From NCBI RefSeq assembly GCF_024580735.1, contig NZ_JANIJX010000012.1, positions 1 to 64,000 of the forward strand: a DNA stretch of 64,000 nucleotides, read 5' to 3'. Made by a program: the position numbers and the translations under genes. The notes under the pieces are model-generated. The model worked only from the letters and a program-made list of their open reading frames with translations, ran no database searches and was not told the DNA's origin. Below, piece after piece: positions 1-7,378 of the stretch. Within the stretch, counting starts at the first letter, position 1. Each line of letters opens with the position of its first letter. This DNA comes from Brevibacterium moorei (lineage in GTDB: Bacteria > Actinomycetota > Actinomycetes > Actinomycetales > Brevibacteriaceae).

Positions 1-170
1 TTCAGCCAGAAAATATGTACTACTTAGTTCTGGCATCACGAAAAAAACTATTCAAGTACGCTATTGAGTTCTCAAACAACAGGCACACACCCACACTGGC
101 CAACCCCGACAACCACCCGTGAAACACGGGCAATCACAAGAGGAGTCACCGCGAAGGGATGCTCGATTAT
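1..170 (-). promoter_or_regulatory. rRNA operon leader with BoxA-like antitermination motif (16S lies off the left edge)
   Basis: Read on the minus strand, bases 80-61 give GTTGTTTGAGAACTCAATAG. This is the hallmark motif of actinobacterial rRNA leaders a short way upstream of 16S, where it belongs to the BoxA-like antitermination and processing region. It is followed leftward by an A/T-rich stretch (bases 1-60) with T-runs typical of these leaders. The 16S gene itself is not in the window. Orientation rests on GTTGTTT preceding the half-palindromic GAGAACTC. The identification is by recognition of the motif, not by alignment. Confidence 0.72.
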
Positions 171-233
171 GTTCACTGCCGCCGGGATTTCCGGCCCCGC
201 GAACCCGCTGGGCTGTCCTGGCGACAAGAGAAA

Positions 234-262
234 ACATTACACGACCCGCAACCCGGCCGCAA
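234..262 (-). promoter_or_regulatory. Candidate rRNA promoter (-35 TTGCGG, 17 bp, -10 TAATGT)
   Basis: On the minus strand TTGCGG (bases 262-257) is followed after exactly 17 bp by TAATGT (bases 239-234). It sits between the end of the upstream penicillin-binding protein gene and the rRNA leader motif. A second -10-like hexamer, CATAAT, lies at 171-166 but has no good -35 partner. Bases 1-301 otherwise contain no gene. Confidence 0.4.
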
Positions 263-301
263 ACCGGCTGAGCATGACGCTGCTCACACTCCCCTGCTCG
301 C

Positions 302-2866
302 CTATTCGCCGTCCACCCCACGCAGGAAGTCGGCGGCGGCCGGTGCCGCGGCCGCGGCACCGAAGCCACCGTCCTCCACCAGGACGGAGAAGGCCAGATC
401 GCCTTGGAAGCCGGCGAACCAGGAGTGCGTGCGCGGCGGATTCTCATCACCGTATTCGGCAGTGCCCGTCTTGCCGTAGACCTTGCCGCCCGGCACATTC
501 TTCAGCTTCGTTCCGGTGCCCGTGGTGACGACCCCGCGCATCATCTCGCGCAACTGCTTGATCTGCCCGGCCGAAAGCTCCTTGCCATCGGCCCCACGCA
601 GCGGACCGGATGCGTTTGCATCCGCGCCGGCCGCATCCGAAGACCCCGCGGATTCCGAACCGGTGGCCCCGGAGGACTCCCCCGCGGCTCCCAGGACCAA
701 CTGCGGAGCCACGGACTCGCCGCGCTTGATCGCCGCGGCCAGGGTCGCCACTCCCAAGGGGCTGGCCAGAACCTTGCCCTGCCCGATCATCGAGGCCGCG
801 TGTTCGACCGCATCGTCACCGGTTGGCACGGCAGCGCCGAAGGACGGTACGCCGATCTGCGGATCGGTCATCCCGGTTGACTTCGCGACCTGCGCCAGAC
901 CGTCGCCCGGAATCTTCCCCGCCGAGGCGATGAAGGCGGTGTTGCAGGACTGGGCGAAGTCCTCGGCCAGGGTCGCTTTGCCCTGCACGTGGCCGTCGGA
1001 GTTCTTGAAGGTCTTGCCCTCGACTGTCGTCGTATCGGGGCAGGCGATCGCGTCGTCCGGGTTCGTCCCGCCGCCCAGCAGCGCGCCCGTGGTGACGATC
1101 TTGAACACCGAACCCGGCGCGTACCGGCCGGTCAGCGCCCGGTCGTAGTCTGCAGGGGCCTCGGCCGTCTGCTCGCCGGACTTGTCATCCGCCCGACCGT
1201 CGGCGGCCTTCGCCCCGGACTTCCCTGCGGCTTTCTGCGCCTGGGCCGCCGTCGGCACGGCGTTCGCCGCGGCAACCACGTGCCCGCTGCGCGTGTCCAA
1301 CGCGACGATGGCCACCGCCTTGCCCGTCTTCTTCGCGGCGCGCGCCGCGGCGGCATCCGCCGGGTTCTGCACCCGCAGATCCAGGGTCGTGTGCACGTCC
1401 CCGCCATCGGCCCCGCCCAGGGTTCCCACCGTCGTGCCGACCGCACTGGTCCCGCCACCCTGGCTCAGCCGCACTGCGGGCTCGTCTCCGCTCAGGGCCG
1501 AGGCCTCGGCGTCCTTGGCGGGCCTGACCGTGACCGTGTAGCCCGGCCGGCCCCGCAGCTGCCCGTCGAAGGTCCGTTGCATCCCGCTCAGGCCGGCCTC
1601 ATCGCCGGCCCGCAGCGCACCGCCGGATTTCTCGATCTGCTCGGCACTGGCCTGGCCGACCCGGCCCAGCACCGGCCCTGCCAAATCCTTCTCCACGCTC
1701 AGCGACCGGGTCGAGGTCCGAAACAGCGTCCCCGGCAGCGGCCGGATGGTCGTCGAGACCCGGTTGTAGTCACCGCGACGCAGCGTGATCACCGACAGGA
1801 ACTGATCGCCGCGACCGGCCTTGTCCGCATCCTCGATCCGCTTACGCAGAGCCGGCCCATCGATGTCGAGCTCTTTGCCCAGAGTCTCCGTCAGCGACTT
1901 CACGTCCTCGACGCGCGAGGGCTGCACACCCACTTCCACGACCTCGGCGTCCTTCGTCAGTGGCTTGTCATCGGCTCCGAAGATCTGTCCGCGCGTCGCC
2001 GGCTGCGCCCGGGCGCTGAGCACGGTGTCCTTGCCCAAGGCGGGATACAGGGCGCTCGGCGCGGGAGAGGCCTTCCACCGGCCGCCCCGGCGCACCAGCC
2101 CCAGGTCGGTGGAGTAGGTCCAGGTGCCCTTTGCCGAGGTCCCGCTCGACCCGGCACCCGCTGCCCGGGCGGCTGCACCTTGGGCGAGCGCCGCTCGGGT
2201 GCCAGGGAGCGCACCGGCTGCGGAGTCGCCCGAGGCCGCGTCCGCGGCGCCGGATGTTCCCTCCGCGCTCGTCCAGGTCCAGGAGAGCAGGGCCGTCGCC
2301 CGGTCGCCGGAGCGCTGGACCTTCACCACGCGGACATCTTGTGCGCGCAGGCCCGGGCGCAGGTCCGCGAAGACCGCCGAGGCGGCATCGGCCTGGCCAT
2401 CTGTGGCGAACAGGGACTGGTCGAAGGAACCGTCCTGAGCTTCGGCGGCGAACTCCTTGGCTACATGTGTCGGATTGAACGAGCTGCCCACCACCGCGAT
2501 CCCACCGCCGGCGGCCAGGGCCACGACGACGACAGCGCCGCCCAAGATCCACAGCGCCCGGGGAACCCTTCGCCGGGGTCGACCGCCCCTGGCCCGGCGC
2601 AGGGCAGCGCGCCCAACCGGCTCCGAGCCTGTGGCCGGGGCCAGACCGTTGACCGGGCCCGAGGCCGGCTCCGGGCCGTTGGATGGATCCGAGTCGTTGG
2701 ATGGATCCTGTGCTGCCGCGGGCACCGGCGCCCAGGGCTCGGGGAACACGGGGTCCGACGCATAGGGGTCGGAGGACTCGGCCTCCGCGGACTCGGTCTG
2801 CGCGAATTCGGGCCTGGGGGACTCGGGTTCCGGGGACTCGGGGATGTTGTCGCCAGTCACACTCAT
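302..2866 (-). CDS. Class B penicillin-binding protein with MecA-N-like domain
   Basis: An 854-aa bitopic peptidoglycan transpeptidase. Residues 1-100 are a Pro/Glu/Ala-rich cytoplasmic tail. One membrane helix lies at about 104-126, then an NTF2/MecA-N-like domain (about 130-280), a PBP-dimer domain (about 285-480) and the transpeptidase. All three catalytic motifs are present: SVFK at 586-589 (nucleophile Ser586), SCN at 640-642 and KTG at 799-801. Low-complexity Ala/Lys and Ser/Gly inserts interrupt the catalytic domain near 537-570 and 728-755. The start is an ATG 9 bp after the stop of the UbiB-like gene, so the two are probably co-transcribed. The gene ends just before the rRNA promoter region. 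This architecture is that of D,D-transpeptidases acting in cell-wall synthesis outside the membrane; it is not obviously FtsI. The exact paralogue is not assigned. Confidence 0.9.
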   Translation of the reverse strand: MSVTGDNIPESPEPESPRPEFAQTESAEAESSDPYASDPVFPEPWAPVPAAAQDPSNDSDPSNGPEPASGPVNGLAPATGSEPVGRAALRRARGGRPRRRVPRALWILGGAVVVVALAAGGGIAVVGSSFNPTHVAKEFAAEAQDGSFDQSLFATDGQADAASAVFADLRPGLRAQDVRVVKVQRSGDRATALLSWTWTSAEGTSGAADAASGDSAAGALPGTRAALAQGAAARAAGAGSSGTSAKGTWTYSTDLGLVRRGGRWKASPAPSALYPALGKDTVLSARAQPATRGQIFGADDKPLTKDAEVVEVGVQPSRVEDVKSLTETLGKELDIDGPALRKRIEDADKAGRGDQFLSVITLRRGDYNRVSTTIRPLPGTLFRTSTRSLSVEKDLAGPVLGRVGQASAEQIEKSGGALRAGDEAGLSGMQRTFDGQLRGRPGYTVTVRPAKDAEASALSGDEPAVRLSQGGGTSAVGTTVGTLGGADGGDVHTTLDLRVQNPADAAAARAAKKTGKAVAIVALDTRSGHVVAAANAVPTAAQAQKAAGKSGAKAADGRADDKSGEQTAEAPADYDRALTGRYAPGSVFKIVTTGALLGGGTNPDDAIACPDTTTVEGKTFKNSDGHVQGKATLAEDFAQSCNTAFIASAGKIPGDGLAQVAKSTGMTDPQIGVPSFGAAVPTGDDAVEHAASMIGQGKVLASPLGVATLAAAIKRGESVAPQLVLGAAGESSGATGSESAGSSDAAGADANASGPLRGADGKELSAGQIKQLREMMRGVVTTGTGTKLKNVPGGKVYGKTGTAEYGDENPPRTHSWFAGFQGDLAFSVLVEDGGFGAAAAAPAAADFLRGVDGE

Positions 2867-2875
2867 GGCCCCAGC

Positions 2876-4621
2876 CTAATCCCGACCGCCCCGCGCCAGC
2901 AGCGCATAGGCCAGGGGAACCAGCGAGCCGGACATGCAGACCACCCCGACGACGCGCGCGCCGGCACCCACGGCGGCGGTCCCGAAGAGCACGGCTCCGC
3001 CGATGAACAGACCGGCGAAGACGATCCCGGCCACTGCGCGGCGGGCCACACGCTCCAGCCCGCGCAGTTCCCGATCCACGCCCGGGGTCTGCACCGCCAG
3101 GTCGCCGGCCAAGATGACGCTCACCAGATCGTCGATCCGGCCCGGCAGGCGGACGAACATCCGCACTCCCGCGATGACCCGGTCCACCTGGTCCCGGGCG
3201 AAGTTCCCACCCTCCTCGCGCATCAACCGCAGGCCGTAGGGCCGCACCGCATCCCACATGTTGAACTCGTGGTCGAGTTCACTGCACAGTCCCGAGACGA
3301 TCGAGACGGCGCGGAAGATCAGCAGGAAGTCCTCCGGCAGTTGGAAGGGCAGATCACGCAGCAGATCGCCGAACTCGGAGAAGAATTCGGCGAACTCGCG
3401 CTGGTCCTTCCGCTGCAACTGCGCGATGCTCAGGCCGCCGAAGCGTTCGAACAGCTCCGCGAGCGCCCGCTCGATCAGCCGCTTATCGGCACTCGGCAGC
3501 AGGACCCCCAACCGGTCCAGGCTGTCGACCAGTTCGCCCGGCCGCTCGCCTGCGAGCGCGATGGCAAAGTCCCGCACGGTGGCGCGCAGGGCCTCGGAGA
3601 CCTCGCCCATCATGCCGAAGTCGATGAAGGTCAGGGCGAACCCGGGGTCCGGCGCGCCGAGGCCGCCGGTTCCCCCGCCCGCGCCACCGGTTCCACCGGC
3701 TTCGCCGCCCACCGTCCCGTCTGCGGTCGGGGTGACGAAAACGTTGCCCGGGTGCGGGTCGGCGTGGAAGAACCGGTGGACGAAGAACTGGTCGAGCATG
3801 ACCGCGGCGAAGGCATCGGCGACCGCGTGCGGGTCGATCCCGGCGCGACGCAGTGCGGCCACGTCGTTGATCTTGATCGCGGTGATGTCCTCGAGGGTCA
3901 GGACCCGGCCGGTGCACAGGGACTGGGCGATCCGCGGCGTCTTCACCCGCGCGTCGGCGCGGAAGGCCGTGCGGAAACGGCGGGCGGCCGAGGCCTCGTG
4001 CCGGTAGTCGATCTCCTGCCGGCTGGTCGTGGCGAACTCCGCGATCAGGGCCGGCAGGTCCACCCGGGCGGAGACGGTGGGCAGGCGTCCGACGATACCT
4101 GCGACGCGGCGCAGAACCGCCAGGTCGACCTCGACGATGCGCTCGATGCCCGGCCGCTGGACCTTGACCACCACCTGCGACATCCCGTATGCCGCCGCCG
4201 GCCCGGGATGCAGCACGGCGCGGTGGGCCTGCCCCAGCGAGGCCGCGGCCAGCGGGCGCGCATCGAAAGCGGCGAACGCGATGGCCGGCGGGGCGCCCAG
4301 TTCGGCCTCGATGACGGCTGCGATCCGCTCGGCGGACACTGCGGGCGCTTCGTCCTGCAGGCTGGACAGCTCACCGGTGACCTGGGCCGGCAGCATGTCG
4401 AGCCGGGTGGAGAGGAACTGCCCCAGCTTGATCAGCAGACCTCCGTGGGCGGCGGCCAGGCGGTGGAAGCGGCGGGCCGCAGCACTCATCCGGCGCAGCC
4501 TGCCGCGAGCGGACAGGCGCCCCAGGCCCAGGCGCGGCAGCACCAGGTCGCACCAGAGGAGAGTCGTCATCAGGCGGACGGCGAAGGCCATGAGCCGCAG
4601 GTAGCGGAGGCTCGGGTTCAT
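2876..4621 (-). CDS. UbiB/AarF (ABC1) family atypical kinase-like protein
   Basis: 581 aa. The ABC1/UbiB fold is shown by the N-terminal KxGQ-type segment (GGLLIKLGQFLSTR), the VVVKVQRPG strand carrying the ATP-binding lysine, the catalytic-loop signature HADPHPGN (about 286-293) and the metal-binding DFG (about 332). The C-terminus has two hydrophobic segments, the usual membrane anchor of the family. Members are ADP/ATP-binding proteins linked to isoprenoid-quinone or lipid homeostasis; in actinobacteria, which make menaquinone, the role is not settled. A Gly/Thr/Ala-rich stretch of about 25 residues separates HADPHPGN from DFG and is an insertion relative to typical members. I chose the ATG giving MNPSLRYLRL; an upstream GTG at 4675 lies inside the repeated operator-like sequence and is less likely. 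The penicillin-binding protein gene follows 9 bp downstream. Confidence 0.88.
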   Translation of the reverse strand: MNPSLRYLRLMAFAVRLMTTLLWCDLVLPRLGLGRLSARGRLRRMSAAARRFHRLAAAHGGLLIKLGQFLSTRLDMLPAQVTGELSSLQDEAPAVSAERIAAVIEAELGAPPAIAFAAFDARPLAAASLGQAHRAVLHPGPAAAYGMSQVVVKVQRPGIERIVEVDLAVLRRVAGIVGRLPTVSARVDLPALIAEFATTSRQEIDYRHEASAARRFRTAFRADARVKTPRIAQSLCTGRVLTLEDITAIKINDVAALRRAGIDPHAVADAFAAVMLDQFFVHRFFHADPHPGNVFVTPTADGTVGGEAGGTGGAGGGTGGLGAPDPGFALTFIDFGMMGEVSEALRATVRDFAIALAGERPGELVDSLDRLGVLLPSADKRLIERALAELFERFGGLSIAQLQRKDQREFAEFFSEFGDLLRDLPFQLPEDFLLIFRAVSIVSGLCSELDHEFNMWDAVRPYGLRLMREEGGNFARDQVDRVIAGVRMFVRLPGRIDDLVSVILAGDLAVQTPGVDRELRGLERVARRAVAGIVFAGLFIGGAVLFGTAAVGAGARVVGVVCMSGSLVPLAYALLARGGRD

Positions 4622-4650
4622 GGGGCCGAGGCTATCCCCGCTTCCTGATA

Positions 4651-4776
4651 GGAGTTCCACTACTAGGAGTTCCACTACTTAGCGAAATGTTGATTCTTGG
4701 CCGAATTCGCTGGATTTTCGACAGTTCGTCAAGTAGTGGAACTCCGGGGTGAGACGGGTGCCCGATAGAGTTCCAC
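4651..4776. promoter_or_regulatory. Repeated 14-bp operator-like element between ubiB-like and sulP-like genes
   Basis: The 14-mer GGAGTTCCACTACT occurs perfectly twice as a direct repeat with a 15-bp period (4651-4664 and 4666-4679) and once perfectly inverted (4732-4745). A shortened copy, GAGTTCCAC, is at 4768-4776, three bases before the transporter start codon. All lie in the intergenic region between two divergent genes, which suggests a shared regulator binding site. No known regulator consensus was recognised. Confidence 0.6.
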
Positions 4777-4778
4777 CT

Positions 4779-5981
4779 ATGACCACTCCCGCACAGGCGA
4801 CCTCGGTACTCGGGGCGCTTCGTAATCCGAAGTTATTGACTCGTGAGGTTCTGGCCGGGCTGGTCGTGGGACTCGCACTCATCCCCGAGGCCATTTCTTT
4901 CTCCATCATCGCCGGCGTCGACCCGAAGGTCGGACTGTTCTCCGCCTGCGTGATGGCCGTGGCGATCGCCTTCGTGGGCGGACGGCCCGCGATGATATCC
5001 GCGGCCACGGGTGCCGTGGCCCTGGTGATCGCACCGGTGATGCGCGAGCACGGCCTGGACTACCTGATCGCGACGGTGCTGCTGGCCGGCGTCCTGCAGA
5101 TCGTTCTGGGCGCCTGCGGGGTCGCCAAGCTCATGCGCTTCGTGCCCCGCTCGGTGATGACCGGCTTCGTCAACGCCCTGGGCATCATGCTCTTCACCGC
5201 CCAGCTGCCCAATCTGATCGGCGTGCCGTGGGCCGTCTATCCCCTGACCGTCCTCGGCATCCTCGTCATCGTGTTCTTCCCCAAGATCACCAAGGCGGTG
5301 CCCGCTCCCCTGGTGTCGATCGTCATCGTCACGGCCGTGACCCTGGTGTTCGCGTTCCAGGTGCCCACCGTGGGTGATATGGGCGAGCTGCCGCGCAGCC
5401 TGCCGACCCTGTTCATCCCCGATGTGCCGCTGAACTTCGAGACCCTGCGGATCATCGGTCCCTACGCACTGGCGATGGCCCTGGTGGGGCTGATGGAGTC
5501 GCTGATGACCGCGACCCTGGTCGACGAAATCACCCATACCGGCTCGAACAAGACCAGGGAGTCCTGCGGCCAGGGCATCGCGAACATCCTCTCTGGCTTT
5601 GCCGGCGGCATGGGCGGATGCGCCATGATCGGGCAGACGATGATCAACGTGAAGTCCTCGCACGCCAGGACCCGGATCTCGACCTTCCTGGCCGGGGTCT
5701 TCCTGCTGATCCTGGTGGTGGTGTTGGGCGATGTCGTGGGCCGCATTCCGATGGCCGCGCTGGTGGCGGTCATGGTGATGGTCTCCGTCGGCACCTTCGA
5801 TTGGCGCTCGATCCGCCCCTCGACCCTCAAACGCGCCCGCAAGCGTGAGACCGCGGTCATGGTGGTCACCGTGATCCTGGTGCTGGCCACGCACAATCTG
5901 GCCGTCGGCGTGATCGTGGGCAGCCTGCTCAACCTGCTGATCGGCCGGATCCGCGGCGAGCTGGGCGGGGAACCGCGCTAA
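4779..5981 (+). CDS. SulP family inorganic anion transporter lacking a STAS domain
   Basis: 400 aa, polytopic. The N-terminal segment DVLAG-like (REVLAGLVVGLALIPEAISF) is the SulP signature around transmembrane helix 1. The following hydrophobic helices (about 10-12) include the conserved SMTGFVNALG-like stretch. The protein ends directly after the last helix with a short basic tail, so the C-terminal STAS domain found in most SulP proteins is absent. SulP proteins carry sulfate, bicarbonate or other anions as symporters or exchangers; substrate cannot be told here. I chose the ATG at 4779. The longer GTG-started reading runs back through the repeated operator. A -10-like GATAGA just upstream makes leaderless transcription possible. 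A strong hairpin follows the gene. Confidence 0.88.
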   Translation: MTTPAQATSVLGALRNPKLLTREVLAGLVVGLALIPEAISFSIIAGVDPKVGLFSACVMAVAIAFVGGRPAMISAATGAVALVIAPVMREHGLDYLIATVLLAGVLQIVLGACGVAKLMRFVPRSVMTGFVNALGIMLFTAQLPNLIGVPWAVYPLTVLGILVIVFFPKITKAVPAPLVSIVIVTAVTLVFAFQVPTVGDMGELPRSLPTLFIPDVPLNFETLRIIGPYALAMALVGLMESLMTATLVDEITHTGSNKTRESCGQGIANILSGFAGGMGGCAMIGQTMINVKSSHARTRISTFLAGVFLLILVVVLGDVVGRIPMAALVAVMVMVSVGTFDWRSIRPSTLKRARKRETAVMVVTVILVLATHNLAVGVIVGSLLNLLIGRIRGELGGEPR

Positions 5982-6022
5982 CCGTCCCGTCGGACGCCGG
6001 AGCCGAGGTCCGCAGCGCAGAC

Positions 6023-6059
6023 GACAATGCCCGGTCCCTTGACGGGACCGGGCATTGTC
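6023..6059. terminator. 16-bp perfect hairpin, bidirectional terminator
   Basis: Arms 6023-6038 and 6044-6059 are perfect reverse complements with a 5-nt loop. The hairpin lies between the convergent SulP-like gene and the small membrane protein gene, so it can serve both. Confidence 0.85.
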
Positions 6060-6122
6060 TGTGCTTCGGCTGTGCGGGCGCCCCGGCTGACCTGGGTCAG
6101 CGGCGCATCCGGCGCGCTCACC

Positions 6123-6299
6123 TCAGTGGCTGCGGGCCTCCAGCGGATCGGCGTAGTGCACGGGGTGGTTACCGTGGTTGAAGAACACGCGGCGCAGACC
6201 CTCGAAGATCCAGGCGATGGCGAACACTACCGCGCCTGCGACGACGACGAGCAGGCCTGCCGCGATGATGGCGACGATGAACGCGATCAGTGCGTACAT
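6123..6299 (-). CDS. Small single-pass membrane protein (58 aa)
   Basis: One hydrophobic helix (residues about 2-28, rich in Ala/Ile/Val) is followed by a short basic and polar tail ending NHGNHPVHYADPLEARSH. The ATG at 6299 was chosen because a GGAG lies about 8 nt upstream; an in-frame ATG six codons earlier lacks a ribosome binding site. No family recognised. The His-rich tail (four His in the last twenty or so residues) is the only notable feature. It stands alone between terminators. Confidence 0.6.
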   Translation of the reverse strand: MYALIAFIVAIIAAGLLVVVAGAVVFAIAWIFEGLRRVFFNHGNHPVHYADPLEARSH

Positions 6300-6399
6300 A
6301 CTGGGGCTCCATTCCATGGGAGTGGGTGGATATATTGATTCTGCTGCGATTCTACCCCGCGTAGTGGCATCGGCGCACACGCTCCCGCCGGCGTCCCGC

Positions 6400-7314
6400 T
6401 CAGACCCGGCCGAGGTCCCCCAGACCGGCGACGAACTCCTCCGCCGCCCGCGCCGCCAACCCGCTCAGCCCCGCGACGGGAGCCGGCAGGGCGTCCGACC
6501 CGGTCAGCTCCAGCGCCTGGGCGAGCGCCGCCGCCACGCGCAGGCTGCCGTGGACGTCCATCAGATCCCATACCGGTTGCAGCAGTGCCTGCGCCCGCTC
6601 GGCCGAGTCAGTGTCCCCGGCCAGGGAGGCACGGGTGAGTTCGAGCGTGAGCTCCGGCAGGACTCCGCCGATGACGGAGAACCACAAATCACACCCGGCC
6701 ATCAGGGCGCGGGCCGCGGCGGAATCACCCGAAGTCCCCAGGCGCACGTGGCCGGGCAACTGGGCCCGGACCTCGGCCAGGTGGGCGGCGACCGTGGCCG
6801 CGTCGCCGCGCACCGGCGGAATCTTCAGCGCTCCGATGTGTGGAAGTTCGGCGATCCGGCCGTAGAGTTCCGTGGGGAATGTGAAGTGGGTGGTCCCCGG
6901 ATTGTCGTAGACGACCAGGGGAACGTCCAGTTCGCCGGTGACCGCGGCGTAGAGACCGTAGACCTCGTCCGGGCTCAGGGCCTGGTAGGTCATGGGCGCC
7001 AGCAACACCGCCGCGGCGCCGGCGGCCTGCGCGTCGTGGGCCAGGGCCTGGACCTGCGAGGTGCGCAGGGCGCCGATGCCCACGATCACGGGAGTGTCCC
7101 CCGCGTGTTCGACGGCGAGACGGGCCACCCGGGCGCGTTCGGCACGGTCCAGATAGGCGTACGACCCAGTCGAGCCCAGGGCGCCGATCGAGTCGACCCT
7201 GGCCGCCGCCAGGCGCCCGATGATGCGGATGAAGGCCGCCTCGTCGATGCGGTCGTGGCGCAGGGGCGTCAGGGGGAAGGCGCTGAGGCCGGTGAACAGT
7301 CGGTTGTGGTCCAT
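6400..7314 (-). CDS. DapA/NanA family class I aldolase (dihydrodipicolinate synthase-like)
   Basis: 304-aa TIM-barrel aldolase. The family hallmarks are visible: the GSTGSYAYLDRAER segment near 47-60 (equivalent of GTTGE), the proton-shuttling Tyr136 in VVYDNPG, and the Schiff-base Lys164 in GALKIPP. Length matches the family. Because many actinobacterial members act on pyruvate plus diverse aldehydes (N-acetylneuraminate lyase, KDG aldolase, 4-hydroxy-tetrahydrodipicolinate synthase), and no lysine-biosynthesis genes are nearby, I do not assign dapA. The ATG giving MDHNRLFTGL was chosen over a longer reading that would run back through the dnaB gene end and the 20-bp tandem repeat. It lies downstream of dnaB on the same strand. 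Confidence 0.85.
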   Translation of the reverse strand: MDHNRLFTGLSAFPLTPLRHDRIDEAAFIRIIGRLAAARVDSIGALGSTGSYAYLDRAERARVARLAVEHAGDTPVIVGIGALRTSQVQALAHDAQAAGAAAVLLAPMTYQALSPDEVYGLYAAVTGELDVPLVVYDNPGTTHFTFPTELYGRIAELPHIGALKIPPVRGDAATVAAHLAEVRAQLPGHVRLGTSGDSAAARALMAGCDLWFSVIGGVLPELTLELTRASLAGDTDSAERAQALLQPVWDLMDVHGSLRVAAALAQALELTGSDALPAPVAGLSGLAARAAEEFVAGLGDLGRV

Positions 7315-7336
7315 GCACTCAGCATGGCATACGGAA

Positions 7337-7376
7337 CGGCGTCCGCGGGGCCGAGGCGGCGTCCGCGGGGCCGAGG
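7337..7376. repeat. Tandem duplication of a 20-bp unit
   Basis: Two perfect adjacent copies of CGGCGTCCGCGGGGCCGAGG (7337-7356, 7357-7376) fill most of the spacer between the dnaB stop codon and the aldolase start codon. The word GGGGCCGAGG is G/C-rich and not palindromic. Confidence 0.85.
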
Positions 7377-7378
7377 CC

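Noticed and set aside
989..4648. 1219-codon open frame on the plus strand opposite the PBP and UbiB genes, and similar long opposite frames at 21025-23178 and 26147-28384
   Set aside because: They run antisense through genes with complete catalytic motifs; the translations are low-complexity Arg/Gly/His-rich sequences typical of third-position G/C bias.
6400..7314. Assignment as dapA of lysine biosynthesis
   Set aside because: Family membership is clear, but substrate specificity is not, and no lysine-pathway neighbour supports it.
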